This document shows positions 12,073 through 26,863 of a stretch of 64,000 nucleotides of DNA, in pieces; position 1 is the stretch's first letter; every line of letters begins with the position of its first letter. The DNA comes from Mycobacterium senriense. Its GTDB lineage: Bacteria > Actinomycetota > Actinomycetes > Mycobacteriales > Mycobacteriaceae. The position numbers and the translations under genes were made by a program. The stretch spans positions 3,286,001 to 3,350,000 of the forward strand of contig NZ_AP024828.1 in NCBI RefSeq assembly GCF_019668465.1. Direction: 5' to 3'. The notes under the pieces are model-generated. The model saw nothing but the letters and a program-made list of their open reading frames with translations, was not told the origin of the DNA and did no database searches.

Positions 12073-13173
12073 CTAGAGCCAGTTGTTGCGCCGGAACTGG
12101 AAGTACAGACCCACGCAGGCGACGGTCATCAGGGCCATGATCCCCGGATATCCCCACGTCCAGTCCAGCTCGGGCATGAAATGGAAGTTCATCCCGTAGA
12201 TGGCGGCAACCATGGTGGGCACCGCCAAAATACCGGCCCAGGCCGCCATTTTGCGCATGTCGTTGTTCTGCTGCATGCCGACGCGGGCCAGTGCCGCCTG
12301 GATCAGCGAATTGAGCATGTCGTCGTAGCTGGCGATCTGGTCGGCGGCCTCGGAGTGGTGGTCGGCGACGTCGCGCAGATAGCGCCGCACCTCTTTGGAG
12401 ATCACGTCCTTGTTGTCCATCTGGATGCGATGGAACGCGGACGACAGCGGGGTGACGCATCGGCGCAGTTCGACCACCTCGCGCTTGAGCAGGTAGATCG
12501 GTTCGACGTCGATCTTGCTGCCGGGGGCGAACGCCAGGCCCTCGATGCCGTCGATGTCGGCCAGCATCAAACTGCTCACCTCGAGGTAGTGGTCCACCAC
12601 ATGGTCGGCAATCGCGTGCAGCACCGCGTAGGGGCCCAACTGCATCTGCTCGGGGTCGCCGTCCATCCGCTTGCGCACGCCGGACAGCTCCCCGTGTTCG
12701 CCGTGGCGGACCGTGACCACGAAATTCTTGCCGACGAAGACCATGATTTCGCCGGTCTCCACGATCTCGCGGGCCAGCACCACCGATTCGTGGGGCACGT
12801 AGTTGACCGTCTTGAGGACCAAGAACAGGGTGTCGTCGTAGCGCTCCACCTTGGGCCGCTGGTGGGCGCAGACCGCGTCTTCCACGGCCAGCGGGTGCAT
12901 CCCGAACACGTCGGCCACTTCCTGCATCTCGGACTGACTGGGTTCGCGCAAGCCGACCCAGACGAAGCCGTTGTGCCCCAGTGTTTCGATCTCGCGCACT
13001 TTATCCAGGGCGGCCGCGTAGCCGGGTTTGCCGGGCAGCCGGTGCCCGTCGGCGTAGACGGCGCAGTCGACCAGCGTCTCCTTAGGCGGCTCGGGGGCCG
13101 GGCTCGGCTGGGGACGCGGTTCGTGCGCGAGGGGCCGAAGCGCTTCGGGCAATGCGTCAAATCCTTGGAACAC
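12073..13173 (-). CDS. corA: CorA-family magnesium/cobalt transport protein
   Basis: This 366-residue protein has a large cytoplasmic alpha/beta domain and long stalk helix (about 1-300). Two C-terminal membrane helices carry the signature YGMNFHFMPEL at the outer end of the first; the GMN motif is the selectivity filter of the Mg2+/Co2+ channel. The open frame extends back to 14355, but this is shadow of mdh. The true start is GTG at 13173, with GGGAGG placed eight bases upstream. The length equals that recalled for Rv1239c. A 189-base divergent gap separates it from mdh. Confidence 0.94.
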   Translation of the reverse strand: MFQGFDALPEALRPLAHEPRPQPSPAPEPPKETLVDCAVYADGHRLPGKPGYAAALDKVREIETLGHNGFVWVGLREPSQSEMQEVADVFGMHPLAVEDAVCAHQRPKVERYDDTLFLVLKTVNYVPHESVVLAREIVETGEIMVFVGKNFVVTVRHGEHGELSGVRKRMDGDPEQMQLGPYAVLHAIADHVVDHYLEVSSLMLADIDGIEGLAFAPGSKIDVEPIYLLKREVVELRRCVTPLSSAFHRIQMDNKDVISKEVRRYLRDVADHHSEAADQIASYDDMLNSLIQAALARVGMQQNNDMRKMAAWAGILAVPTMVAAIYGMNFHFMPELDWTWGYPGIMALMTVACVGLYFQFRRNNWL

Positions 13174-13362
13174 GTCCACCTCCCACCGTGCGCAGGCCCG
13201 ACCAGGCGGTGCTCCATCGTACGCGTCCCGGCTGTTCGAAGCGCGACGATCAGGTGTCGGGAAAGCCCTGGTAGCGGACCGGGGATCGGCGGCCGAGGAT
13301 AGTGCGCTAGTTTCGAGCCGAACCCGAATCTGCACGAACATCTCCACGAGGAGTAAATCGAC

Positions 13363-14352
13363 GTGAGCGCAAGTCCTCTCAAGGTCGCCGTCACCGGCGC
13401 CGCCGGCCAGATCGGCTACAGCCTGTTGTTCCGCCTGGCGAGTGGCTCGCTGCTGGGCCCGGACCGCCCGATCGAGCTGCGTCTCCTGGAGATCGAGCCC
13501 GCGCTCAAGGCGCTCGAGGGCGTCGTGATGGAGCTGGACGACTGCGCATTCCCGTTGCTGTCCGGCGTGGAGATCGGGGCGGACGCCAATAAGATCTTCG
13601 ACGGCGTGAACCTGGCGTTGCTGGTCGGCGCGCGGCCGCGTGGCCCGGGCATGGAGCGCAGCGACCTGCTGGAGGCCAACGGCGCGATCTTCACCGCCCA
13701 GGGCAAGGCGCTGAATTCCGTGGCCGCCGACGACGTTCGTATCGGCGTGACCGGCAACCCGGCCAACACCAACGCGTTGATCGCGCTGAGCAACGCCCCC
13801 GACATCCCCAAGGAGCGGTTCTCCGCGCTGACCCGCCTGGACCACAACCGGGCGATCTCGCAGCTGGCCACCAAGACCGGCGCCAAGGTCACCGACATCA
13901 AGAAGATGACGATCTGGGGCAACCACTCGGCCACCCAGTACCCCGACATCTTCCACGCCGAGGTGGGCGGCAAGAACGCCGCCGAGGTCGTCAACGACCA
14001 GAACTGGATCGAGAACGACTTCATCCCGACCGTGGCCAAGCGCGGCGCCGCGATCATCGACGCGCGCGGCGCCTCCTCGGCCGCCTCGGCCGCGTCGGCC
14101 ACCGTCGACGCCGCCCGTTCCTGGTTGCTGGGCAGCCCGGACGGTGACTGGGTGTCGATGGCGGTCTACTCGGACGGCTCCTACGGCGTGCCCGAGGGCA
14201 TCGTGTCGTCGTTCCCGGTGACCACCAAGGATGGCAACTGGTCGATCGTGCAGGGGCTGGAGATCGACGAGTTCTCCCGCGGCCGCATCGACAAGACCAC
14301 CGCCGAGCTGGTCGACGAGCGCGCCGCCGTCACGGAGCTGAAGCTGATCTGA
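13363..14352 (+). CDS. mdh: Malate dehydrogenase
   Basis: NAD-dependent malate dehydrogenase, 329 residues, interconverting malate and oxaloacetate in the TCA cycle. Visible motifs are the nucleotide-binding [11 protein letters not shown] (about residues 10-20), the substrate-binding loop [21 protein letters not shown], the catalytic Asp in RLDHNRA, and the catalytic His in [11 protein letters not shown]. The start is GTG at 13363, with GAGGAG nine bases upstream. It is followed on the same strand by a malic enzyme, which together gives two routes out of malate from adjacent genes. Orthologue of Rv1240. Confidence 0.96.
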   Translation: MSASPLKVAVTGAAGQIGYSLLFRLASGSLLGPDRPIELRLLEIEPALKALEGVVMELDDCAFPLLSGVEIGADANKIFDGVNLALLVGARPRGPGMERSDLLEANGAIFTAQGKALNSVAADDVRIGVTGNPANTNALIALSNAPDIPKERFSALTRLDHNRAISQLATKTGAKVTDIKKMTIWGNHSATQYPDIFHAEVGGKNAAEVVNDQNWIENDFIPTVAKRGAAIIDARGASSAASAASATVDAARSWLLGSPDGDWVSMAVYSDGSYGVPEGIVSSFPVTTKDGNWSIVQGLEIDEFSRGRIDKTTAELVDERAAVTELKLI

Positions 14353-14367
14353 CATTCCGCATTGCCA

Positions 14368-14397
14368 ATTAGGCCTACTAATGGGTAATCAGTACCC
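14368..14397 (+). promoter_or_regulatory. Two abutting 15-base inverted repeats upstream of the malic enzyme
   Basis: ATTAG-gccta-CTAAT (14368-14382) is followed immediately by GGGTA-atcag-TACCC (14383-14397). Both have a 5-5-5 design, and they end eight bases before the GTG start at 14406. They overlap where the promoter or ribosome-binding region of the malic enzyme would be. A regulator or attenuator role is inferred. Confidence 0.45.
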
Positions 14398-14405
14398 TGA
14401 AGCGC

Positions 14406-15610
<1,205 letters not shown>

Positions 15611-15614
<4 letters not shown>

Positions 15615-16480
15615 GAATCGGCAGGCTGGCGGCGCCACTGCTCGCCGCCGCACTGGCCGTCGCCGGTTGCGCGACCGACACCGGCGACCATCGTGCCCGC
15701 GCCGAAGTGGTGGTCGGATCCCGGCCTGACACCGATTCGGCGCTGCTGGCCGGCGTGTACGTCGCCGCCCTGCGGTCCTACGGGTTCGGCGCGCGGGCCG
15801 CGACCGCCGCCGACCCGAAGCCGCAATTGGATTCCGGCGCATTCACCGTCGTGCCCGCCTTCACCGGCCGCACGTTGCAAGCCCTGCAGCCGGGAGCGAC
15901 GGCGATGTCGGACAAAGACGTCTACCGCGCGATGATCGCCGCGCTGCCCGAGGGCGTCGTCGCGGGCGACTACACGACGGCCGCCGAGGACAAGCCCGTG
16001 TTGCTGGTGAGTCAGCCCACCGCCAAGGCTTGGGGCGGCAGCGATGTCAGCGCCGACTTGAGCACGCTGCCCCGGCACTGCGATGGCCTCATCGTCGGGA
16101 CCGTCGCCGGGCATCAGCAGCCGTCGACGGTCGGGTCCTGCCGGCTTCCCGCGCCACGCGAATTCCCGGACGGCGCAACGATGTTCGCCGCGATTCGGGC
16201 CGGGCAGCTTACCGCGGGATGGACCACCACCACCGATCCCGGCACCCCTGGCGACCTGGTCGCGCTGACCGACGGCAAGCCCGCACTGATCCGCGCCGAG
16301 AACGTGGTGCCACTGTATCGGCGCAACGCGCTCAGCGAGCGGCAGTTGCTGGCGATCAACGAGGTGGCCGGTGTCCTGGACACCGCGGCCCTGGTCGAGA
16401 TGCGGCGGCAGGTGGCCACCGGCGCCGACCCTCAGGCGGTGGCGGGAGGCTGGCTGGCCGAGCATCCGCTCGGCCGGTAG
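15611..16480 (+). CDS. lpqZ: LpqZ-like substrate-binding lipoprotein
   Basis: This 289-residue lipoprotein has an N-terminal signal ending in the lipobox VAGC (about residues 17-20). The mature domain resembles the OpuAC/ProX class of periplasmic binding proteins for quaternary amines or related solutes (for example VGSRPDTDSALLAGVYVAALRSYGF). No cognate permease or ATPase is adjacent, so the substrate is unknown. GTG at 15611 overlaps the malic enzyme stop (GTGA), an odd pairing of a cytosolic enzyme with an exported lipoprotein. Orthologue of Rv1244. Confidence 0.88.
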
Positions 16481-16543
16481 ACCGGGCTGCGGCTGACGTG
16501 CCCCGGCCCTCTGTCGCGCGTATCCACGCGCTCATCGACCGGG

Positions 16544-17395
16544 TCAGCGCTTCGGCAGCAACCGGGTCACAAAGTCCTTGACGCGGCTCATCACCGGCCC
16601 GCCCAGCAGTCGGTCGTGGTTCGGCCCTGCGACCCGCACCAACAGGTCCATCGCCTTGACGTCGGGACCGACCAGGACCCGGGGCTTGTTCTTGCGCACG
16701 CCGTCGAGGATCAACTGCGCGGCTCGCAGCGGGGTGGTCTTGGCCTGCTGCTCCTCGAACAGGCTGGCCAGCTCGGCATGGTCGAGTCCCTCGACGCCGG
16801 TCGCATTGCGGGCGAAGGCGGTCTTGATGCCGCCCGGGTGGACCGTCGTCACCCGCACCGGGTGACCGGCGCGGGCCATCTCCTGATGCAGCGCCTCGGT
16901 GAATCCCCGGACGGCGAACTTGGCGGCGACGTATGCCGCCTGGCCGGGCGCCGAGAACAGGCCGAGCGCGCTCGAGATGTTGATGACGTGGCCGTCGCCG
17001 GAGGCGATCAGGTGCGGCAGGAAAGCCTTGGTGCCGTTGACGACGCCCCAATAGTCGACGTCGATGACCCGCTCGATGTCCTTGAACCGGCTGTCCGCGA
17101 TGGATCCGATGAACGTGATGCCGGCGTTGTTGTAGATCTGGTTTACCTTACCGAAGTGCTCGTTCACCGCGTCGGCGTAGGTCAGGAAGGCCTCGCGCTC
17201 GGTGACGTCAAGCCGATCGGACTTGAACGCCGCGCCGATCGCCGTCAGCTGTTCGGCGGTCTGCGCCAGCCCCGCGGTGTCGACGTCGCTGATGGCCACC
17301 TTGGCACCCGCCCGGCCCAGCTCGACCGCCAGCGCCTGGCCGATGCCCGAACCGGCGCCGGTGACGACGGCGACCTTGCCGGCGAACGTATCCAT
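16544..17395 (-). CDS. Short-chain dehydrogenase/reductase, copy 1 (Rv1245c-like)
   Basis: This 283-residue classical SDR has the cofactor motif TGAGSGIG (about residues 12-19), NNAG (about 89-92), the catalytic Ser in NISSALG, and the YxxxK pair in AAYVAAKFAVRG. The Asp at the end of beta-2 (ISDVD) favours NAD(H). The extended C-terminus (TRLLPKR) is typical of the mycobacterial lipid-associated SDR group. The substrate is unknown. It lies downstream of a close paralogue on the same strand with a 96-base gap, so the pair probably arose by tandem duplication. Confidence 0.9.
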   Translation of the reverse strand: MDTFAGKVAVVTGAGSGIGQALAVELGRAGAKVAISDVDTAGLAQTAEQLTAIGAAFKSDRLDVTEREAFLTYADAVNEHFGKVNQIYNNAGITFIGSIADSRFKDIERVIDVDYWGVVNGTKAFLPHLIASGDGHVINISSALGLFSAPGQAAYVAAKFAVRGFTEALHQEMARAGHPVRVTTVHPGGIKTAFARNATGVEGLDHAELASLFEEQQAKTTPLRAAQLILDGVRKNKPRVLVGPDVKAMDLLVRVAGPNHDRLLGGPVMSRVKDFVTRLLPKR

Positions 17396-17491
17396 GCAAC
17401 ACTCCCTCGTGCGGCTCGACCGCTTGACGCTAACCGTTACCAGCGACGCCGGCTACAGCAGTACGAAATCCTGAATCGGCGACGCTGAGAT

Positions 17492-18319
17492 TCACTGCTT
17501 GGGCAGCAACCGGCCCATTACCGGCCCGAACAGCTGCTGATAACCCGAACCCGTCAGCCGCACCAGGATGTCCAGTGCCTTGGCGTCGGAACCGACCAGG
17601 ACCCGCGCCTTCTTCTTGCGCACCGCGTCCAGGATGATCACAGCCGCGCGGTGCGGGGTGGTCTTGGCCAGCCGCTTGTCGAACAGTTTGGCCAGCTCGG
17701 CCTGGTCGAGGCCCTCGGCGGCGGTGGCGTTGCGCGCGATGGCGGTCTTGATGCCGCCGGGGTGCACCGTGGTCACCGCCACCGGGTGGCCGGCCGCCGC
17801 CATCTCCTGCCGCAGCGCCTCGGTGAAGCCGCGCACGGCGAACTTTGCCGAGTTGTAGGCCGCCTGTCCGGGCACCGCGAACAGCCCGAACACGCTGGAC
17901 ACGTTGATGACGTGCCCGTCGCCGGAAGCGATCAGGTGCGGCAGGAAAGCCTTGGTGCCGTTGACGACGCCCCAGAAGTCGACGTCCATCACCCGTTCGA
18001 TGTCCTTGAACTGGCTGACTTCGACGTCGCCGGTGAAGGCGATGCCGGCGTTGTTGTAGATCTGGTTGACCTTGCCGAAGTGCTCCTTGACGGCATCGGC
18101 GTAGGCCAGGAACGCCTCGCGCTCGGTGACGTCGAGCCGGTCGGACTTGAACGACGCGCCGATTGCCTTCAGTTGTTCCTCGGTGTGGGCCAGGCCCTCG
18201 AGGTCGACGTCGCTGATGGCCACCTTGGCGCCCGAGCGGGCCAACTCCAGGGCCAGCGCCTGCCCGATACCCGAACCCGCGCCCGTCACCACCGCGACCT
18301 TGCCGGCGAACCCTTGCAT
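17492..18319 (-). CDS. Short-chain dehydrogenase/reductase, copy 2 (tandem paralogue)
   Basis: This 275-residue SDR is very similar along its whole length to its downstream neighbour (shared runs include FKSDRLDVTEREAFL and GVVNGTKAFLPHLIASGDGH). It has TGAGSGIG, NNAG, the catalytic Ser in NVSSVFG and YNSAK. The largest differences are after the active site and in the shorter C-terminus. ATG at 18319 is preceded by GGAAGGG at good spacing; a GTG at 18325 is possible. Substrate unknown; the paralogues may differ in specificity. Confidence 0.9.
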   Translation of the reverse strand: MQGFAGKVAVVTGAGSGIGQALALELARSGAKVAISDVDLEGLAHTEEQLKAIGASFKSDRLDVTEREAFLAYADAVKEHFGKVNQIYNNAGIAFTGDVEVSQFKDIERVMDVDFWGVVNGTKAFLPHLIASGDGHVINVSSVFGLFAVPGQAAYNSAKFAVRGFTEALRQEMAAAGHPVAVTTVHPGGIKTAIARNATAAEGLDQAELAKLFDKRLAKTTPHRAAVIILDAVRKKKARVLVGSDAKALDILVRLTGSGYQQLFGPVMGRLLPKQ

Positions 18320-18424
18320 GAGCACCCTTCCTTATCGGCACGTTTGCGTCGAGGCTAGCCGGTACCGACGGTCCCTGATACCCGTGGGTCACCGAACCCC
18401 GCCCGGCTCAGCCCTCGTCGCCGG

Positions 18425-22144
<3,720 letters not shown>

Positions 22145-22334
22145 GACCGCAGTTCGCCTCAATCCTTCTATTCCGCAAGCGCATTCCCGTGGCGCCTGCA
22201 CCCTTGTCGGCCCCTGAGGACCGAACACCTCCCACGGAGGGCGGTACCCATTGTTTCCGCCCTATAAAGGCTAACCTTTCGCCGCCGATCTGCCAGATTG
22301 ACCGGGGGGCATGAGGACGGCCGGCACGGTTCCT

Positions 22335-22433
22335 ATGGCGGCGACCCGCTGCGCCCGGCTACGCCGCGCTTGCGATCGCCAGGTCCCGATGGCGGCGACC
22401 CGCTGCGCCCGGCTACGCCGCGCTTGCGATCAC
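22335..22433 (+). repeat. Interspersed repeat, two tandem copies (54-bp period)
   Basis: The first copy starts at 22335 and the second at 22389. Both open ATGGCGGCGACCCGCTGCGC and run into CGCGCTTGCGATC. The second copy is cut short at its end, close to the stop codon of the membrane protein gene at 22436. It is the same element as at 5.6 kb, with an A in place of a G (ggctacgcc). It lies in the 207-base gap between kgd and its upstream neighbour. Confidence 0.9.
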
Positions 22434-22435
22434 AA

Positions 22436-23215
22436 CTAGCCGGCTTCGTGGACCGGGGGCACCAGATGCAGCGCGCGGGGCCAGCGCGCCGGCGGGGCGC
22501 CGAACGCCCTGTTGGCGTTGCGGATCATCTTCTTGCCGGCGAGGTAGTTGCCGACGGCACCCACCACGACCCCGATTCCGACCGGCAGCAGTTTGCCGAA
22601 CAGCAGGGCGCCGCGCCGCAGGGTGTACTTGCGGACCCACGACTTGAGCAGCCGCGAGTTGAGCTTCGACATCGACGACAGCGGCAGGGCGGCCAGGCTC
22701 TCGGAGATCCAGCCACCGTTGGTACGACGCGGGCCGATCAGCTCGGCGACGGCGTGCTCGCTGTTGTCGCCGGCGAGGACCGCCAGCACCAGCGCGCGGC
22801 GCCGTTCCCGGTGGTCGGCCGGAATGTCGTAGACCACGGCCGTCGCCAGCACGAAGAACGCGGTGGCCTCCAGGAACGTCACCGTTTCCGCGGCCGCCGC
22901 GGATAGGGCGCTGATCGTGCCGATGCCGGGCACGGTCGCGGCGGCCCCCACGGCAACGCCGCCAGCCGTCACGATGGCCAGGTATCGCTTCCGCAGCTTG
23001 GCCATGATCTCCGCCGGGCCGGCATGGGGGTGCGCGTTGCGCAGCCGGGTCACATAGGCCTCGGCAGCCGGGCCCTGTATCCACGAGCTCCGCTCGATGA
23101 CCTGGGCCAACGCCCGCGCGGACATCTTGGGTCGACCACTTCGCGCGGTCGGCTGCTGTCCCTCGTTGGACATGGTGAAGAACCGGTTCGGCGACCTTTT
23201 CCGTCGAGCCCGCAT
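22436..23215 (-). CDS. Conserved membrane protein (Rv1249c-like)
   Basis: This 259-residue protein has two hydrophobic segments in its central part (about residues 85-105, AIVTAGGVAVGAAATVPGIG, and 110-140) and a third near 205-225 (LLPVGIGVVVGAVGNYLAG). The glycine-rich helices resemble EcsC-like membrane-associated proteins. No catalytic motif is evident. ATG at 23215 is chosen because AGGAG stands seven bases upstream and the length fits Rv1249c; an internal ATG at MSNEGQQ is weaker. Function unknown. Confidence 0.85.
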   Translation of the reverse strand: MRARRKRSPNRFFTMSNEGQQPTARSGRPKMSARALAQVIERSSWIQGPAAEAYVTRLRNAHPHAGPAEIMAKLRKRYLAIVTAGGVAVGAAATVPGIGTISALSAAAAETVTFLEATAFFVLATAVVYDIPADHRERRRALVLAVLAGDNSEHAVAELIGPRRTNGGWISESLAALPLSSMSKLNSRLLKSWVRKYTLRRGALLFGKLLPVGIGVVVGAVGNYLAGKKMIRNANRAFGAPPARWPRALHLVPPVHEAG

Positions 23216-23479
23216 ATTTCTCTCCTGCAGATGGCGTTCCCCCAGGCTAACGCGCCCGCGACGAATACTGGCGCGTTATGCGTCCTGACCGGGTCCTTGG
23301 CTGCCGGCCTATTGCCGCACCGGGAATAATGCAGGCTAAATGTCTGCGACGGTCCGTGCCGTTCGTCGGTGCTCATGCTGTTTACCGCGCCCCGCGCGTG
23401 GTGTATCTACCTGCGTGGGTTGGGCCGGTCGATCAGCCGGGCCGACACGGCTGAACAGCAGCGAAACGAGGTGGGGTGG

Positions 23480-25471
23480 ATGACCACGGCTACGCCCCGC
23501 ACGCCCGGAGGCACGGGGCGCGCGGGATCGGGGCCGGCCCGGGCCGCCAACCGCTGGGACTTTCTCACCCGGAGCTCGCCGCAGTCGCAGAACCCCTGGA
23601 ACCCGCTGTGGGCGATGATGATCGGCTTCTTCATGATCATGGTCGACTCGACCATCGTCGCGATCGCCAACCCGACCATCATGGCCAGCCTGCGCATCGG
23701 CTACGACACCGTGGTCTGGGTGACCAGCGCCTACCTGCTGGGCTATGCGGTCGTGTTGCTGGTCGCCGGGCGCCTGGGCGACCGGTTCGGTCCCAAGAAC
23801 CTGTACCTGTTCGGCCTGGTCGTGTTCACCGCCTCCTCGGTGTGGTGCGGGCTGGCCGGCAGCGCCGCGATGCTGATCGCGGCGCGCGTCGTCCAGGGCG
23901 TGGGCGCGGGGCTGCTCACCCCGCAGACCCTGTCGACCATCACGCGGATCTTCCCGTCGGAGCGGCGCGGGGTCGCGGTGAGCCTGTGGGGCGCCACCGC
24001 CGGGGTGGCCAGCCTCGTGGGCCCACTGGCCGGCGGTGTCCTGGTCGACGGGCTGGGCTGGCAGTGGATCTTCTTCGTCAACGTCCCGATCGGCGTCATC
24101 GGGCTGGCGCTGGCGTATTGGCTGATTCCGGTGCTGCCCACCCAGTCGCACCGCTTCGACCTGATCGGGGTCGCGCTGTCCGGCATCGGCATCTTTCTGA
24201 TCGTGTTCGGGCTGCAGCAGGGGCAGGCCGCGCACTGGCAACCCTGGATCTGGGCCTTGATCGTCGCGGGCGTCGGGTTCATGACGGCTTTCGCGTTCTG
24301 GCAGGCGCTGAACGCCCACGAGCCGCTGATTCCGTTGATCATCTTCGGCGATCGCGACTTCAGTCTGTGCAACGTCGGGGTCGCCATCATCTCGTTCACC
24401 GCGACGGCCATGATGCTGCCGCTGACGTTTTATACGCAGGCCGTGTGCGGGCTGTCGCCGACGCGCTCGGCCCTGCTGATCGCGCCGATGGCGATCGCGA
24501 ACGGTGTCTTCGCGCCGTTCGTCGGCAAGATCGTCGACAAATACCATCCGCGACCGGTGCTCGGATTCGGCTTCTCGGTGCTGGCGATCGCGCTGACCTG
24601 GCTCACCTTCGAGATGTCGCCGACGACACCGATCTGGCGGCTGGCGTTGCCGTTCTTCGTGATGGGTGTCGGGATGGCATTCGTGTGGTCGCCGCTGACC
24701 GCGACCGCGACGCGTAACCTGCCGCCACACCTGGCCGGCGCGGGCTCCGCGGTCTACAATTCCGTGCGCCAGCTCGGTGCGGTGCTCGGCAGCGCCGGCA
24801 TGGCCGCGTTCATGACGTGGCGCATCAGCGCCGAGATGCCGCGGCAGCCTTCCGGGGACGCCGCCGGCGAGGACGCGCTCGCCCTGCAGTTGCCCAGGTT
24901 CCTGCGCGAACCGTTCGCGGCCGCGATGTCACAGTCGGTGCTGTTGCCGGCGTTCATCGCGTTGTTCGGGATCATCGCCGCGCTGTTCCTGGTGGGCTCC
25001 GCGCCGCGCGCGGGCAAGAGCGATGGCAGGGGCGGCGACGATCCGCTGGGCCCCGACGATGACGTCGTCGACGACGACTATGACGACGACGAGTACGTGG
25101 AATTCGTGCTGGTGCGCGAGCCTGACGCCCAGCGGGGCAGCCACCCCGCGCCGGCCAGGCGGCCGGTCGAACGCCCGCGCCCGTCGTCCAGCGGAGTGCC
25201 GCGACGCGGCCCCACCACGCAGGCTCAACCAATCGGCTACGCCCACAACGGGTCTCGCGTGGACAGCGGCAACCGCCTCCGCCAGGTGGCGGTGCGGCGT
25301 TCACCCAGGTCCCTGCCGCCCAGTGATCGGCCGACCCGGCCGCCGCGCCGGCCCCACAACGGGTCGGCGGGCCTTCACTTCAGCGACGGTGAATCGCTGC
25401 GGGGTTACCATCACCGCTCCGATCCGGACGACGACCCGACCGGTTCGGGCCGGCACTCGTCAACCGGTTAG
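23480..25471 (+). CDS. DHA2-type MFS multidrug exporter with long acidic C-tail
   Basis: This 663-residue major facilitator has about 14 membrane helices (about residues 45-535), of the EmrB/QacA class. It has the DHA2 signature in helix 1 ([18 protein letters not shown]), the loop 2-3 motif [11 protein letters not shown], and motif C-like glycines ([16 protein letters not shown]) expected of a drug/proton antiporter. The last roughly 125 residues are hydrophilic, with an Asp-rich run ([14 protein letters not shown]) and then Arg/Pro-rich sequence; this tail is longer than in the Rv1250 homologue as I recall it (579 aa). ATG at 23480 follows a GAGGTGGGG ribosome site. The substrate is unknown. 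Confidence 0.9.
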   Translation: MTTATPRTPGGTGRAGSGPARAANRWDFLTRSSPQSQNPWNPLWAMMIGFFMIMVDSTIVAIANPTIMASLRIGYDTVVWVTSAYLLGYAVVLLVAGRLGDRFGPKNLYLFGLVVFTASSVWCGLAGSAAMLIAARVVQGVGAGLLTPQTLSTITRIFPSERRGVAVSLWGATAGVASLVGPLAGGVLVDGLGWQWIFFVNVPIGVIGLALAYWLIPVLPTQSHRFDLIGVALSGIGIFLIVFGLQQGQAAHWQPWIWALIVAGVGFMTAFAFWQALNAHEPLIPLIIFGDRDFSLCNVGVAIISFTATAMMLPLTFYTQAVCGLSPTRSALLIAPMAIANGVFAPFVGKIVDKYHPRPVLGFGFSVLAIALTWLTFEMSPTTPIWRLALPFFVMGVGMAFVWSPLTATATRNLPPHLAGAGSAVYNSVRQLGAVLGSAGMAAFMTWRISAEMPRQPSGDAAGEDALALQLPRFLREPFAAAMSQSVLLPAFIALFGIIAALFLVGSAPRAGKSDGRGGDDPLGPDDDVVDDDYDDDEYVEFVLVREPDAQRGSHPAPARRPVERPRPSSSGVPRRGPTTQAQPIGYAHNGSRVDSGNRLRQVAVRRSPRSLPPSDRPTRPPRRPHNGSAGLHFSDGESLRGYHHRSDPDDDPTGSGRHSSTG

Positions 25472-25559
25472 CAGCCAATTTGGGTCACAGCGCAACTGTG
25501 GCCGAAACCCGTGCGCCGCCCGGTCCTTTCGCTGATCGCCTTCGGCTCCGGCGGGTCGC

Positions 25560-26813
25560 GTGAGGAATAGCGTGATCGCGGGCTATCGTGGCGCCGTGCG
25601 TGATCGGTGCGGGTGCAGTGCGACACCGTCTCTTTCGCGCCGTGATGTACTCAAATACGCTGCGGCGGCGCCGATTACGCTGAGTTTGGGCACCGCCGCA
25701 TCTGGTCTGGTCCAACCCCTGAGAGCGGCAGCTGATACGTCCTTGGTGTCGGCGGTCGAAGCGCCGGGGCAGGACCTCAATATCGTCAGTCGGGCCGGGT
25801 GGGGCGCCGACGAGTCAATCCGCCGCCGAGCACCGATGTACGACAACGGAATCAAGGCAGGCGTCGTGCACCACACCGCTGGTGTAAATGACTACGCGCA
25901 GCAGGATTCGGCGGCAACTGTGCGGTCGATCTACGACTACCACACCCGCACTCTGGGCTGGTCGGACATCGCCTACAACGCCCTGGTCGACAAGTACGGT
26001 CAGGTATTCGAGGGTCGATTCGGAGGGATGACAAGGCCGGTGCTGGGCACGCACACCGGCGGGTTCAACCGCAACACATGGGCGGTGTGCATGATCGGAG
26101 ACTTCGACGCGGTGGCCCCAACGCCGGTTCAGCTGCACACCGTGGGGCGCCTGCTCGGGTGGCGTCTGGCCCTCGATGGCGTCGACCCGCAGGGGAGCGT
26201 CGCGTTGACATCGGACGGGGGCCCCTACACCCGGTTCCCTCAGGGCGCCACCATCGCCTTGCCGTGCATTTTCGCTCACCGCGACGTCGGCGATACCGAT
26301 TGCCCCGGCAACCTTGGATTCCCGTTGATGAACCAGATTCGTGACATCGCTGCGAGGTTCAACAAACGCCCCAGCGCCGATGATCTCGCGCAGTCGATGC
26401 AAGGTAGTGCCATCTATGACCGGTGGCAGGCGATGGGCGGCATGAAGAGCGCCCTGGGCGCACCAAAGTCGTCGGAATCGACCGGGGCGGGAGCCACGCG
26501 CTACGTCATCTTCGACAAGGGGGCGATGTACTGGTCGCCGACCACCGGGGCGCAGCCCGTCACGGGCACCATCTACGCCGTGTGGGGCACCTTGGGTTAC
26601 GAACACAGCGCGCTGGGGCTGCCGACCAGCACCGAAATCCAGGAGCCGGAGTGGGTCGTCCAGAATTTTCAACATGGCACCCTGAACATCGAGCGTGGGA
26701 GCCGGACAGTCGTCACCGTGATCAACGGTGTCGCTGCCGTCGTACCGCCGCCGTCGGCAGACGGCCCGCCCGTACAGGTTGAGCGGTTTTCACCGATGCG
26801 CAACCGAGTTTGA
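25560..26813 (+). CDS. Tat-exported peptidoglycan-recognition amidase with LGFP repeats
   Basis: The 417-residue protein has a twin-arginine signal (SRRDVLKYAAAAPITLSLG, about residues 26-45). A PGRP/Amidase_2 domain (about 75-260) has zinc ligands visible as His in VVHHTAG and His plus Cys in AHRDVGDTDCPG. This predicts N-acetylmuramoyl-L-alanine amidase activity, cutting the peptide stem from glycan. The C-terminus (about 290-400) holds LGFP repeats (MKSALGAP; HSALGLPTS) thought to attach to the wall. It resembles M. tuberculosis Rv3811, but I recall no gene at this position there. The GTG at 25560 is uncertain; later in-frame GTG codons would still keep the RR signal. Confidence 0.9.
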   Translation: MRNSVIAGYRGAVRDRCGCSATPSLSRRDVLKYAAAAPITLSLGTAASGLVQPLRAAADTSLVSAVEAPGQDLNIVSRAGWGADESIRRRAPMYDNGIKAGVVHHTAGVNDYAQQDSAATVRSIYDYHTRTLGWSDIAYNALVDKYGQVFEGRFGGMTRPVLGTHTGGFNRNTWAVCMIGDFDAVAPTPVQLHTVGRLLGWRLALDGVDPQGSVALTSDGGPYTRFPQGATIALPCIFAHRDVGDTDCPGNLGFPLMNQIRDIAARFNKRPSADDLAQSMQGSAIYDRWQAMGGMKSALGAPKSSESTGAGATRYVIFDKGAMYWSPTTGAQPVTGTIYAVWGTLGYEHSALGLPTSTEIQEPEWVVQNFQHGTLNIERGSRTVVTVINGVAAVVPPPSADGPPVQVERFSPMRNRV

Positions 26814-26863
26814 ACCCGAGACCGCGCGGAACATTGATCCCTATTGCCTAACCGGTAAGCCCG

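Noticed and set aside
13174..14355. Upstream extension of corA
   Set aside because: It is antisense to mdh and has no homology, whereas GTG 13173 has a strong ribosome site and gives the family length.
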